Notes: a model not told the origin generated them from the letters alone. A stretch of DNA of 64,000 nucleotides from Mactromeris polynyma (GCA_032209605.1 JASFXZ010000027.1:6529372-6593371), one strand, 5' to 3'. Numbered from the stretch's first letter, positions 21,958 through 32,918 are shown. A program made the numbers and translations.

Positions 21958-24126
21958 AAACAGAAGAAACAAAAGTAGTAACAACTTTGTGACTTTTTTT
22001 ACAAGCTTTCTGTTTGACACTGCACAAAACAGTACAACATAAAAAATACATACAATACATTTACAGACATTCCTGAACAATAGACAGGATATAAGAACAT
22101 TCAGTTCAATACAGTCATGCACTATTTACATACAATCTACACACTTTGTACAATAATAAACATGCTTTGACAGAAAAGTTAATAGAATGAAACTGGAAAT
22201 GTTGTACTAGCGCTGGTTATAGACTAAACAAAAGTGATAAGTACTACGATTACATATTTAGGATATTGCAATCAAATAATAATATATGTGACTTTTTATT
22301 GCTGTTTGGTGGTATATCAATTGGCTTTGCTATTTCAATGAATAGGCTGTGTTTGTGCCGAAAATTAGTAGAAACATTACAGACATGGTGCGTTTTCCAT
22401 GCCTTAAATTACTATTTGTTATATGCAATTAAATTGCAATATCCTAAATATGCCATTAGAGTACTTATCACTTTTGTTAAGTGTATCTCGTTTATGACAT
22501 TTTGTAAATAAATAACTTCGAGCATAAAAACACAACTGTAAACGACAGAAATAGCGTCTTCACTTAAAACATAAATGAACAACTTGTCACCATCGACAAC
22601 GATATACACACCAATATGTAGCAACCAATAACAACGATAATGTCAACGACAGCATGTTCTGTTCATAGCTCAGTGCTGTTTAGATGTTGCATAGTAACTG
22701 ATATAATTTCATTGAAAGGATAGGTAATCGTTAAATATTACCCGGGGCTATATTATGAAACGTGACAATTAGTGGCATTTGCCCGATTATTAATTAGTTT
22801 TCCAAGAATCTATTCCTATTTAAATACTAGGATCGAAAGAAATACATATTTTTTGTCGGTGTTATACTGATTAGGAACCAATGCTTAGAACTGCATACAA
22901 AGCAGCAGTATGTTTGTAAGGACAATGTCACAATAATATCTTACTGGATTTTCGTGATTAAATAGTTAAATCAAGGCACAGACAACATTGAAGGCAAATC
23001 GTTCACATTTGCGAAATAGTGTTATTATCAAAAGTAGAATTGCAATGAAAATGAATAATGCAGTCGATCAAGGAAATGCCACTGTGTATACAAAGTACAC
23101 AGTCACCCCAAAAGCCAAAGGAAGCATACATGTTAAAAACTGCACAGGAATTTTAAGGTACAAAGCAAGAATCTATCTAAACATACCTACCCGTGAACGT
23201 AAATGAGGGGATAACGTCTCTTAAGACTGAATATAATATTTTAAAAAGCATTACTGTGTACAACATCCCAGACTTCTCAGCCATAATTTAGATTGTGTGA
23301 GATAACTTCCTCAAATAAATCAAGAAGATGAGAAGCAGAAATAAATGAGATGTAATAATGTAGATTAGATTCCATTTTATCACCATTGTCGTGCGCTGAT
23401 CTTGCAGAGCAAGGAAACACGCATTTATAACAGAAGCCGCAATTTATATTGTATTGTTGACCTTGGCGACACATTTTTACAAGTTTAACACTACAACCAT
23501 ATAAAATACGTTTCATGTTATCACCTCCGTTGATCCTGGTGAACAATGACCAACGCATCTAATGTAATGTAATCTAACGCATACTTTACACTGAATTGTT
23601 GACAAAAGTATCGGGCGCGGAACTGGGTATACACTGAGCAAAATGAACACACTGAACACATAAACAACAACCCCGAAACTCCAAACTCACAAAACATCTG
23701 GCATGGCCTCCCTAAGCAGCAATTACAACACGACAACAAGCCAACACTAATGTGATGTTACGCTAAAGTATCGCTAATGAAAGGTATTTCCAAGCGTACC
23801 GCAGAAGTTCACCTAGACCACGAAGATTGATCGGCTCTTGTGGCAACTGTCTTACTCAGCGTTTTAACAAGCTTAGCTTTATGTCTGTGATAACGCTGTG
23901 CATACTTTTTGTGTTTGTGATATTTCCATAATGCGCTTCATTCTTATGTTTAACTCAGAAACTAATGGTCAATTCTCTGTGATACAATATTAATAAAATA
24001 TATAAAGTGTCTTCCTATGTCAAAAAATTGTACAATTACAACAATGGAAATAAGAAACTTCCAATATCTGTTTTTGGATTATCCTGTGTGTAAAATGTAG
24101 TTGACATAGAACATTATCATGCTTGT
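21958..24126. other. unannotated stretch
   Basis: AT-rich. The only supported item is the single dispersed-repeat copy at about 23060-23165. ORFs up to 93 codons lack motifs. Confidence 0.5.
23060..23165 (-). repeat. single copy of the dispersed repeat behind the 40-bp array
   Basis: ACCCCAAAAGCCAAAGGAAG, then CATACATGTTAAAAACTGCAC, aligns block by block with the reverse complement of the 40-bp unit (CCCAAAGCTCAAGGAG, ACATGTAAAC, ATTGCAC). Weaker matches lie at about 41225-41260 and 45745-45780. Confidence 0.45.
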
Positions 24127-24794
24127 GTAATTGGTATAATGTATGTCAATTTCTCCATACCGTTATGGAGCCTCCACCAAACCTGTCTGCTTGAAGTACA
24201 CAATTACCACTGTTACGCTCACCACGACGACGATAGATGCATGTCCGACCGCTTGCACCGCGAAATGCAATACGAGTCTCATCGCATAAACGAATATTCA
24301 CCCAATCTGCTCATGTCTCAGAAGCTGTCTTGCCGAACGTAATTGTGCCTGACGGTGTCGGTTGGTAAGGGTTTACATCCTTTGCGACCTCGTGAAACCG
24401 GTTACTAATGGTCTGCGGCGTAACATAACGACAATGTCTGAACATAGTCCTTCTTGCAGGCGTTAACGAATGGGACACTGCAATTCGTCTCTCTTGCCTC
24501 AATGTTGTAAAATGCCGTTTTGGTTCCCATCGGCGGTCAGCTACACTTCCGATCGGGTTAAACTTTGTTCTTAAGCACTGGATGGTCAATATTCTTCTAT
24601 TGAATTCCCTAGCTACCTGAAATAAATTGTTGATCATGAATAATTTATAAACAACGGTGTTTTATTAGATGTTAAGCGATATTGTAAAAGTCAATCACAT
24701 AAAAGACTAGACTGGCTCTCACCTGCCTTACAAGGATGCCCACTGCTCTCATAACAACTACTCGGCTGAGTTCTTCTATTGATATTCTTGCCAT
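24127..24794 (-). pseudogene. decayed Tc1-like transposase
   Basis: Read on the minus strand from ATG 24794. The N-terminal 24 codons (MARISIEELSRV...LVRQ) and, after a gap at 24722-24617, VAREFNRRILTIQ, LRTKFN and IGSVADR match the helix-turn-helix region of Tc1 transposases. TLRQERRI and QTISNRF follow. After a frameshift near 24345 the catalytic region continues as LCDETRI (first Asp of the DDE triad), CIYRRRGERN and DRFGGGSITVW, then a stop near 24127. The second Asp and the Glu are missing, so it is truncated and inactive. No terminal inverted repeats were found. Confidence 0.85.
24617..24722 (-). other. intron-like 106-bp interruption of the transposase
   Basis: On the minus strand the segment begins GTGAGAGCC directly after ...GTAAGGCAG and ends AATTTATTTCAG directly before GTAGCTAGG. 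Removing it joins residue 24 (Q) to VAREF in phase 0 and restores the expected Tc1 spacing. The Tc1-like copy at 58141 is continuous at the same place. It may be a real spliceosomal intron or an insertion that happens to have GT-AG borders. Confidence 0.6.
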
Positions 24795-25204
24795 GTTTTG
24801 TTTTTCAAGTTGCAATATTGTTAGAGATTGCATGTGCCTTATTTAGCATCGGACACATGGTGCGCACGAAATTCAAGAGCCGGAAAAAAAATGTCGCTTC
24901 GTTGTTTTTGTACTGCTGGAAACATGAGACCATTGGCATCGATGCACTCATTATGTGATCTTTATATTTTTGGGTTACCTTATTGTAAATATTACGACTG
25001 ATGAGTGAATTAATGAATTTACGTCCAATTGTTATTGTTCTTATTACTGTTATAACATGATTCTTCAATATAATGTCCAATTTTCATTGAAACGATCAAT
25101 AACTGACGGAGATATCAATAATTAACCGGATGTGGAGTTCGAGCAGTTGTTAAGTATATTGTATAACATGTAAAAGTATGAACTAATCTGATTTTAATCT
25201 ACGT
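24795..25204. other. unannotated gap
   Basis: No gene, terminal inverted repeat or other repeat recognised between the transposase pseudogene and dispersed repeat R1. Confidence 0.5.
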
Positions 25205-25520
25205 GTATCTCTTGTTTTTGTCCGATGCTTTCCGGACAGATATTGTGTTCACGTTATTTTCTCCCCCTTTTCGGCCTAATGGAAAGTTGTCTTGACTTGT
25301 CCTGTGATGTATTCCATCCATTGAATCCCCCCTGTTTGTCCTCATTAATTCTCCTTAGTTGTCTTTTGTGGTCGGCCAGGCCATTCCTTGCGCCCATGTT
25401 TCCTTATATTTACCCTTCCACCTCAATTGCATGATGATTTCCCAGACGTCTGTGTGGAGAGGCATTGTCTTATGTTTGTGGCGTTCCCTGTAGCAATTTA
25501 TTCTCTCTTGTGTCATTTTG
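25205..25520 (+). repeat. dispersed repeat R1, copy 2 (longest)
   Basis: Contains the 5' blocks (GTTATTTTCTCCCCC, TTGTCCTGTGATGTATTCC, TTTGTCCTCATTAATTCTCC) and the 3' blocks (GTGGTCGGCCAGGCCATTCC, GACGTCTGTGTGGAGAGG, GGCGTTCCCTGTAGCAATTT, ATTCTCTCTTG). The same blocks occur in the same order at 59370-59662. ORFs over it are not conserved between copies. Confidence 0.7.
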
Positions 25521-25780
25521 CTTGTAGTTCATGTCACCGTACTACTAAGAGAATTATTTGGCTATGTCCAATTTTCAGTTTCAAACCATGTGGTAAAATT
25601 CGGCATAATGGCCATCATATACACATCCTCGTCCCTTTCGGGTATCTAAGTGTCGGCTGACCACATGTTGCTCGGCCATAGAGCTGAATTAAATTTCCAC
25701 ACTCGACTGGACAATGTCGTTTATTACTTGATACGTAAGACATTTTAAAACGCAGAATGTACAGGTGACTAGGGCACGTC

Positions 25781-25785
25781 ATTAC
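25781..25785. other. left target-site duplication ATTAC
   Basis: ATTAC sits immediately before the 5' LTR and is repeated exactly after the 3' LTR (29914-29918). A 5-bp duplication is usual for Ty3/gypsy elements. Confidence 0.9.
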
Positions 25786-25939
25786 TGTTGTATAATACAT
25801 GTATCCATAAACCTCTCTACGCATGCTCAGATATACTATTTACTCTTGTACAGGTACACTGCTAGGGCAGTCTTAATAAAATCACAGAACTGTATACCCA
25901 CGCTTTGTGGTCTACCATAGCACACACAAAAACACAACA
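25786..25939 (+). repeat. 5' LTR, 154 bp
   Basis: Starts TGTTGTATAATACATG and ends AACACAACA (TG...CA). It differs from the 3' LTR at about 9 of 154 positions (about 94% identity), with no length change. It contains an AATAAA polyadenylation-type signal (about 25876). Identical LTRs are expected at insertion, so the difference reflects age. Confidence 0.95.
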
Positions 25940-25940
25940 A

Positions 25941-25956
25941 GGTGTCAGAAAAGGGA
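25941..25956 (+). other. primer binding site, tRNA-Leu type
   Basis: GGTGTCAGAAAAGGGA lies one base after the LTR. It resembles the complement of the 3' end of tRNA-Leu (TGGTGTCAGGAGTGGG), with a few mismatches. Confidence 0.75.
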
Positions 25957-26083
25957 AACTTAAGTTAATAGTTTTGGATAGTTAAGACTCATTATTTAAG
26001 TTGATTTTTGGATATTAAACAATTTAATTTCATACATAACATACTAGTGTGTATGTGACTTAAAATTCTTGTAGTTTTGAATT

Positions 26084-26860
26084 ATGGATAATTTAAACAT
26101 GAGTGGACATAACCCGTGTATGATTTACCAGGCGCTTTCAAACGATTCAAGGAACACGCTGAGTTTGTGTTCAGTGGCCCTCTGGAGAAAACATCAGAAG
26201 AGGCTAAATGCAGTAACTTAATGTTATGGACCGGAGGAAAAGGGAGACAGATAAACTCAACTTGGAATTTGTCTTCAGACGAAAAGAAAACACTAAGTTC
26301 TTACTGGGAGAAATTCGAATTGTACTGTAAGCCGAAGTCAAACATCATATTCAGCAGATATAAATTAAACAAAGAATACAAAATGATGATGAACCTTTTG
26401 AACAATTCGTCACAGAGCTGAAACTTCTTATTATAGATTGCAGTTACAATGTTGCCTTACAAGAGGAACTGATCAGAGATTATATTGTTTTTGGCGTGTC
26501 ATCTTCGAAAGTGAGGGGAAAACTAATCAACGAGGGTTCCGTTTATCACTACAACAATGTATGGACATAGTACGAACTCACGAAATTAGTCAAGCACAAC
26601 TCAAAGAATTAGGCGATAGGACAAGCGTGCATACTATACAAGAATCATCAAGAACTGGACAGAAATCATTTCAAATTATACGAAGAAATCCAGCACAAAA
26701 ATACAAGGGACCAACGATCAAATGTGGAAATAATGTGGACACAATAAACATTCAAAACAAAACGAATGTCCGACACGGGGTCTACAGTGTCATAAAAGTT
26801 CGAAATACGGTCATTTCGCCAACGTTTGTAGATCAAAAGGAATTAATTCTGTAAACTGTG
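26084..26860 (+). pseudogene. gag: gag of the LTR element (frameshifted)
   Basis: Encodes the structural capsid/nucleocapsid polyprotein. A likely start is ATG 26084 (MDNLNMSGHNP). A frameshift just after moves the frame to the 26116 reading (LPGAFKRFKEHAEFVF, then SSYWEKFELYCKPK). Near 26385 another shift continues as DDEPFEQFVTELKLL and RDYIVFGVSSSKVRGKL, typical of Ty3/gypsy Gag. In the nucleocapsid the zinc knuckle near 26785-26830 reads CHKSSKYGHFANVC: the second Cys of CX2CX4HX4C is Ser. With several frameshifts it cannot make an intact Gag. Confidence 0.85.
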
Positions 26861-26899
26861 ACTCTCCGAAGAACAGTTTTGACAGTGATAAAATTGAGG

Positions 26900-27270
26900 A
26901 GAAATTCTATGTCAATACGGTAAATACATTTCCATCTTCTCGATCTGATCAAGTTTTTGCAAAACTTTTAATTGGCAAATCTCATACTGAAATTGATTGC
27001 AAGGTTGACACAGGTTCACAAGTTAACACCATTGCTAGTCAGTTGTTTAGGAAACTCAATTTCAATTGCCCCTTAACTCCCTCTACAAGTACATTGACCT
27101 CATATACTGGGAACAAATTGCCCATTCTTGGTATGATCAAATTACCCTGTAAATTAAAAGATAGGTTAATAAATGGCGAGTTTTATATTGTTGACAACTA
27201 TGCCCCACCACTGATCAGCCTCAAGTCCTCACTTGATCTAGGTTCAATTAAGATAACATACACTGTAGAA
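26900..27270 (+). pseudogene. pol: retropepsin-like protease domain of the LTR element
   Basis: The catalytic motif VDTGSQVNTI (about 27004-27033) is the DTGS active site of a retroviral-type aspartic protease, which acts as a homodimer to cut the polyprotein. It is followed by GNKLPILG (a beta-strand/flap-like segment) and INGEFYIVD. The domain itself looks open. It continues in frame towards the reverse transcriptase (YNDLFQGIGLLPG), where the first frameshift of pol follows. Confidence 0.88.
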
Positions 27271-27309
27271 AAAAAACGGAGTGAAACAGGCTTAAATAAA
27301 CCAGCTGTC

Positions 27310-28040
27310 TTGTCTATGTACAATGATCTTTTCCAAGGTATTGGATTACTCCCAGGACAATGTAGTTTACATTTAAAGGAAATTGCTATTCCCGTTGTAT
27401 GCTCCCACGTCGAGTACCTTTTGCCCTGCAAGATAGGTTAAGCAAGAACTTGATTCAATGGAGGCCAAGGAAATTATAACCAAGGTTTCAGAGCCTTCTA
27501 CTTGGGTGAATTCCCTAGTTTGTGTTGAAAAGCCGTCGGGAAAATTGAGTGTTTGTCTATCTAGATTCCAAGGCATTGAATGATAATATTCGACGATCAC
27601 ATTATCCAATGCGTACACTCGACGACATAACAGCAATTTGACTGACGCCAAGTACTTCAGTGTACTTGATGCGACAAAAGGCTATTGGTCTGTGTTACTT
27701 GACACACCTTCGTCATATTTGACAACATTTAATACGCCTTTCGGACGGTACCGATATTTGCGACTGCCTATGGGTATTAGGAGCTCGCAAAACATCTTTC
27801 AAAGGAAAGTAGACAAAGCATTCGAAGGTCTACATGGAGTTACCTCGATTGTAGACGACATACTTGTTTATGGACGTTCCAGGGCGGAACATGATGAAAA
27901 CCTTGCAAACGTTTTGCAACGTGCTAGAGACAGAGGAGTGGGTTCAGGTTTAACCAGGACAAATGTATAATTGGCGCTGAAGCAGTTAAATACTTTGGTC
28001 ACGAGATTTTCTCTGACGGACTGAAAGCTTACCCAGATAC
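27310..28040 (+). pseudogene. pol: reverse transcriptase domain of the LTR element (broken)
   Basis: RNA-dependent DNA polymerase region. The order seen is LFQGIGLLPGQ, EAKEIITKVSEPSTWVNSLV, EKPSGKL, DAKYFSVLDATKGYW (first catalytic Asp), TTFNTPFGRYRYLRLPMGI, ENIFQ-like SQNIFQRKVD, and SIVDDILVYG near 27847-27876 (the catalytic Asp pair, VDD). Frameshifts lie near 27420, 27560 and 27625, and after 27940. KYFGHEIFSDGLK ends the palm/thumb. The sequence then jumps to IPLGDALTRNF, so the RNase H domain is absent. Confidence 0.9.
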
Positions 28041-28049
28041 TAATATACC

Positions 28050-29250
28050 TCTGGGTGACGCATTAACTAGAAATTTCGTACCAGAGACATACCCAAATTT
28101 AGTCGATGGACTTGACGTACATGTTCACACTGTACTGCAGGCGCTGTCAGTAAGTGAAAACAAAATAGAACAACTCAGAATTGCTACTCGTGACGATTGT
28201 CAAATGCAAACATTAATCCAAATAATTACTCAAGGTTGGCCTTACAACAGACATGACTGTCCAACACCCGTGATTGAGTATTGGAATCACAGAGATGAAC
28301 TGTCTTGTGACAACAACATTGTCTTCAGGGGACAAAAATTAGTTATCACAATGTCAATGCGAAAGGAAATGATAAATGCTCTATTGACAAGTCTACGCGA
28401 CGGGCTAGGGATATTATGTTTAGGCCAGTGATGACCAAGCAAATTGGTGAACATGTTCTAGCATGTACCATTTGCACAAGACACAGACCCTCAAATTCTA
28501 ATGAACCTTGGCATCCCCATGACGTACCCCTGAGACCCTGGCAATACTTATCATGTGATTTATTCTCATGGAATGGCCAAGACTTTATGGTTTTGGTTGA
28601 TGGTTACAGGAGATATTTTGAAATAGACTTGCTAACGGACACAAAGGGTATTTCAGTAGTCGGGAAAATGAAAGTTCATTTTAGTAGGTTTGGCATTCCT
28701 GAGAAAATTTAAAACGGATTATGCTGGACAATTTAGAGGAGAATAATTTAAGAGTTTTGTGAGGGATTGGAACATTTTTCATAAGACATCAAGCCCTCTG
28801 TATCCACGATCCAATGAACTCAGTGAAGTCTATGTAAAAATAGCAAAATGAATACTTCAAAGGCCCAAAGACGAGAATAAAGACCCTTATTTGCCTTTGT
28901 TAGAGTACAGAAATACACCAGTGACACGTGGGTACTCCCCAGCACAATTGTTAATGGGTAGGAGATTAAGATCCATACTGCCTTCACCAAATGAACAGCT
29001 AGCCTCTAAGCCAGTCAATTCCAACATGGCGAGAAACAAAATGAAAGAGACACAAACTAATAAAAAAGAGTATCATGATCAAAGTGCAAGACCAAAATTT
29101 CCCAAATTCATGAAGGATAACCGGTTACTGTTCAAATGGGAAAAGTCTGGGAACCAGCCAAGGTTATATTACAACATAATGATCATTCATTTAATGACAA
29201 TCACATGATGGAGGCGTATATCGTCGAAACAGATGCTTTTTAAATAAAAC
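28050..29250 (+). pseudogene. pol: integrase domain of the LTR element (broken)
   Basis: DDE integrase. The Cys pair of the N-terminal HHCC zinc finger is visible (LACTICTRH, about 28450-28480). The preceding His pair seems lost in a small deletion between MINAL and IDKSTRRARD near 28380. Core residues: Asp in SCDLFSWNGQDF, Asp in KTDYAGQF (usual N replaced by Y), and Glu in SNELSEVYV (near 28812-28838). Stops and shifts occur near 28710, 28745 and 28849. The C-terminal part has DPYLPLLEYRNTPVTRGYSP and GRRLRSILP, then decays by 29210. Confidence 0.88.
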
Positions 29251-29746
29251 GGTTGAGAAACATAATCAACAAAGCCAACAAAATTCTGATTCTCAAAACC
29301 AATATAATACCAAGCCAGATACAATAACGGGCACCCAGTGTGGCACAATTACACTCCATGTGAACCCCAAAACGTTGCCATCAATATTCCTGAGAAAAGC
29401 CAGCGACATTTATCAAATAAAATAACGCCTATCACAAGATCAACCATCGCGAATATACGCTGGAGATGAATGAACAAAATAAACATAGGCTGGATTAATT
29501 GACAATTATTATCTCTTTATCTATGTTATTGTACCAGCAGTGTGGATCATGGACAAGTGATAATTAGTTTACTGATAAATGGCTGTAATTTTATACTGTT
29601 TAAATACCTATAGCCACGAATTGCGAAGATTAACTTGGAACTTTTTCTGATTATACTATGTAAACAAACAATGTGAATATGTGGACACTTATTAATTTGA
29701 TATTTTGAATAGTGACACATGTCTACGCATAAGAGCTTCATTTTTT

Positions 29747-29759
29747 AAAACAAGGGAGA
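29747..29759 (+). other. polypurine tract of the LTR element
   Basis: AAAACAAGGGAGA directly precedes the 3' LTR, the normal position of the plus-strand primer. Confidence 0.8.
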
Positions 29760-29913
29760 TGTTGTATTATACATGTATCCATAAACCTCTCTACGCATGC
29801 TCAGATATACTATTTACTCTTGTACAGGTACACTACTAGGACTGTCTTAATTAAATCATAGAACTGTATACCCACGCTTTGTTGTCTATCATAACACACA
29901 CAAAAACACAACA
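29760..29913 (+). repeat. 3' LTR, 154 bp
   Basis: Same length as the 5' LTR. The AATAAA of the 5' copy reads AATTAA here. It ends AACACAACA. Confidence 0.95.
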
Positions 29914-29918
29914 ATTAC
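29914..29918. other. right target-site duplication ATTAC
   Basis: Exact copy of 25781-25785, directly after the 3' LTR. Confidence 0.9.
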
Positions 29919-30618
29919 ACCTTACACAACACAAATATATTATTCAGTCAAATACTATCGAGAAAAAGAAATTGATTAACAACAAACAGCCAGTATTCTT
30001 CCTACAAAAAAAGCCAGATTGGTCTACCGCCAGTGTTCACAATGTTCATGGTTGGTTTTATAAATGTCTGTTTTGTGTCCAATAAAACAATGTTAAACAT
30101 TTTTCAAAACAGCTCAGCAGTTATACCCCTATAATTATCAGGTTGATTAACGATGCCCTTATTCTCACGCAGTAGCAATAAAAACTTCTTTAATGCATGT
30201 CGGAGAAGACTCCGGTATAAACCAACTGCAAGTATATTATACTTGTGTGAGAGATTCGTCTATTGGACGGCTCCATACTGAGTACAATGATGAATTGTGA
30301 CTATTTTTGTCATTTTATTAATATTGAAATGGAAAACTTCGTGTGGCATTTCTATCTTGTGCATGCTAATGAAGTGACTGCAAAAAAGTAACAACGGAAC
30401 TTATTTGCACGCGTCAGATTTCTACATTTATTGTGTTAACTCCAATACTGTCTTCTCATAGATGAGTTTCAATTTAGATTAACTTGGTTATCTGTAATTG
30501 TGCTTTTGATCGGGAGAATGCCGTCTCGATTATAAATATTGGACCATTATTGCCACCTCAGAGGCAAGTCTGTCACTTAATCGACTTTGATTGCGTTTTG
30601 AGTTTGTTTATAATCAGC
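29919..30618. other. unannotated stretch
   Basis: AT-rich flank between the retrotransposon and a minisatellite. No gene or repeat seen. Confidence 0.5.
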
Positions 30619-31838
30619 AGAGACGCTTGCCAGGAATTGTATCTTGTGGTTTAGCGCCATCCAGAAGCGCTTGCCAGGAATAAATTCTTGTGTTTTAGCG
30701 TCACTCAGAGGGATTGCCTGTAATTGTGTCGTGTGGTTTAGCGCCATCCAGAGGGCTTGTCTGGAATTGTGTCGTGTGGTTTAGGGCCATCCAGAGGGCT
30801 TGTCTGGAATTGTGTCTTGTGGTTTTTCTTCATCCAGAGCGCTTGCCAGGAATTGTGTCTTAAGGTTTAGCGTCATCCAGAGCGCTTGCCTGGAATTGTG
30901 TCTTGTGGTTTAGCGTCATCCATAGCGCTTGCCAGGAATTGTGTCTTGTGGTTTAGCGTCATCCAGAGCACTTGCCTGGAATTGTGTCTTGTGGTTTAGC
31001 GTCATCCAGAGCGCTTGCCTGGAATTGTGTCTGGTGGTTTAGCGTCATCCAGAGCGCTTGTCTGGAGTTGTGTCTTGTGGTTTAGCGCCATCCAGAGACG
31101 CTTGCCTGTAATTGTGTCTTGTGGTTTAGCGTCATCCAGAGCGCTTGCCTGGAATTGTGTCTTGTGGTTTAGCGTCATCCTGAGCGCTTGTCTGGAATTG
31201 TGTCTTGTGGTTTAGCGTCATCCAGAGCGCTTGCCTGGAATTGTGTCTGGTGGTTTAGCGTCATCCAGAGCGCTTGTCTGGAGTTGTGTCTTGTGGTTTA
31301 GCGCCATCCAGAGACGCTTGCCTGTAATTGTGTCTTGTGGTTTAGCGTCATCCAGAGCGCTTGCCTGGAATTGTGTCTTGTGGTTTAGCGTCATCCTGAG
31401 CGCTTGTCTGGAATTGTGTCTTGTGGTGTAGCGTCATCCAGAGCGCTTGCCTGGAATTGTGTCTTGTGGTTTAGCGTCATCCAGAGCGCTTGCCTGGAAT
31501 TGTGTCTTGTGGTTTAGCGCCATCCAGAGGGCTTGCCTGGAATTGTGTCTTGTGGTTTAGCGTCATCCAGAGCGCTTGCCTGGAATTGTGTCTTGTGGTT
31601 TAGCGCCATCCAGAGCGCTTGCCTGGAATTGTGTCTTGTGGTTTAGCGTCATCCAGAGCGCTTGCCTGGAATTGTGTCTTGTGGTTTAGCGTCATCCAGA
31701 GCGCTTGCCTGGAATTGTGTCTTGTGGTTTAGCGTCATCCAGAGCGCTTGCCTGGAATTGTGTATTGTGGTTTAGAGTCATCCAGAGCGCTTGCCTGGAA
31801 TTGTGTATTGTGGTTTAGAGTCATGCAGAGCGCTTGCC
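30619..31838 (+). repeat. minisatellite, 43-bp unit (about 28 copies) with 216-bp higher-order repeat
   Basis: Units carry the landmarks GCGCTTGCCTGGAATTGTGT, CTTGTGGTTTAGCGTC and ATCCAGA. The outer units are more diverged (for example ATAAATTC near 30680, GTATTG near 31760-31810). A block of five units, one of 44 bp (AGACGC), is exactly duplicated: 31015-31215 equals 31231-31431 with a 216-bp offset, giving two identical 66-codon ORFs. These ORFs are not genes. Confidence 0.95.
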
Positions 31839-32084
31839 ATCAAAGTAAGAAAGGATGTTTGAACTTAACAACAATGATGAATGAGACAATAATAAAGTCA
31901 TTAAATTGAGACAACTTTACCATTTCCTTAGCTACAGGGATACAATGAAACAACTTTAAATGACAATAGGTTAACGAAGATAAAATGATGAAGGTTGGTT
32001 ACGAGCAGTAATTATTCAGAATTGATTTTAATGGATATATTTGGTGATGCAGTCGTTTTCGTGGATTTCAGGGAGACTTCAACA

Positions 32085-32918
32085 TTTGTGTGCCCCCTTT
32101 TTATGCTCTGAAGGGGGGGGGGCATATAGATTTGCCCTTGTCCGTCTGTCCGTCCCGTCCGTCACAAAATCTTGTGTCACTCATATCTCCAAAATAATTT
32201 GAGCCAGAGTCATAAAACTTTACAAGTGTTCACCAGCTTGTGTAGCTGTGCACCTGGAGTGTCATGTTTGGCTGTGCCCACAAAGTGCAAAGATATGGCC
32301 CTTGACTTAGTTATAACATAGCCTACAGAGTATGCAATCTTGTGTCAGTCATATCTCAGCAAGAATATAAGCCAGAGTCATAAAACCTTACAAGAATGTT
32401 CACTAGCTTCTGTAGTTGTGCACCTGGGGTTTCATGTTTGACTGTGCCCAGTAAGTGCAAACTTATGGCCCTTGACTTAGTGAAAATATAGCATAAAGCG
32501 TATGCCATATTGTGTCACGCATATCTCCAACAATATGAGCCAGAGTCATAAAACTTTACAGGAATGTTAATCAGGCTGAGTAGTTGTGCACCTGGGGTTT
32601 AATGTTTGGCTGTGCCCAGTAAGTACAAAGTTATGGCCCTTGACTTATTGAAAATATGGCATATACAGTGTGGCGTGTGTCTCCAAAAGCATAGGACCCT
32701 GAATCATACAACTTTACAGGAATGTTCACGTGTGATTCATGTATGATTACGCCCAGTAAGTGCAAAGTTATAACCCTTGACTTATCACTATAATCAGTAC
32801 AGTTGTTCACTTGGTAATTTTGATACTCATTCACAAATTATGAGCAGAATAATAGAGTTTGCTTTTGTGACAAAGGCTGAAAGTGGGGGCATCTGTGTCT
32901 AATGGACACATTTCTAGT
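32085..32918 (+). mobile_element. non-autonomous Helitron-like element with about 160-bp repeats (pearl/BIV160 type)
   Basis: It opens with a GCCCCC...GGGGGGC palindromic segment (about 32091-32123) and TTTGCCCTTGTCCGTCTGTC. About four diverged repeats of roughly 160 bp follow, each with GAGCCAGAGTCATAAAACTT, TAGTTGTGCACCTGGGG, GGCTGTGCCCAGTAAGT and TATGGCCCTTGACTTA. It closes with the hairpin GTGTC-TAAT-GGACAC and then CTAGT at 32914-32918, the classic 3' end of a Helitron. Tandem repeats of this length inside such elements are known from bivalves. No Rep/helicase is present. Confidence 0.75.

Larger units (their letters stand above)
25786..29913 (+). mobile_element. full-length but dead Ty3/gypsy-type LTR retrotransposon
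   Basis: 4,128 bp from LTR to LTR with, in order, 154-bp LTR, tRNA-Leu PBS, gag, protease, reverse transcriptase, integrase, PPT and LTR, flanked by ATTAC. The order PR-RT-IN is that of Ty3/gypsy. Frames are broken many times, and an internal deletion near 28040 removes the RNase H region, so it is non-autonomous now. There is no env-like reading frame. LTR divergence of about 6% suggests an old insertion. Confidence 0.93.

Noticed and set aside
21824..22122. Minus-strand poly-leucine/valine ORFs as membrane proteins
   Set aside because: They are translations of a CAG/CAA microsatellite.
31015..31431. Two identical 66-residue proteins
   Set aside because: They are one higher-order block of the 43-bp minisatellite, duplicated.
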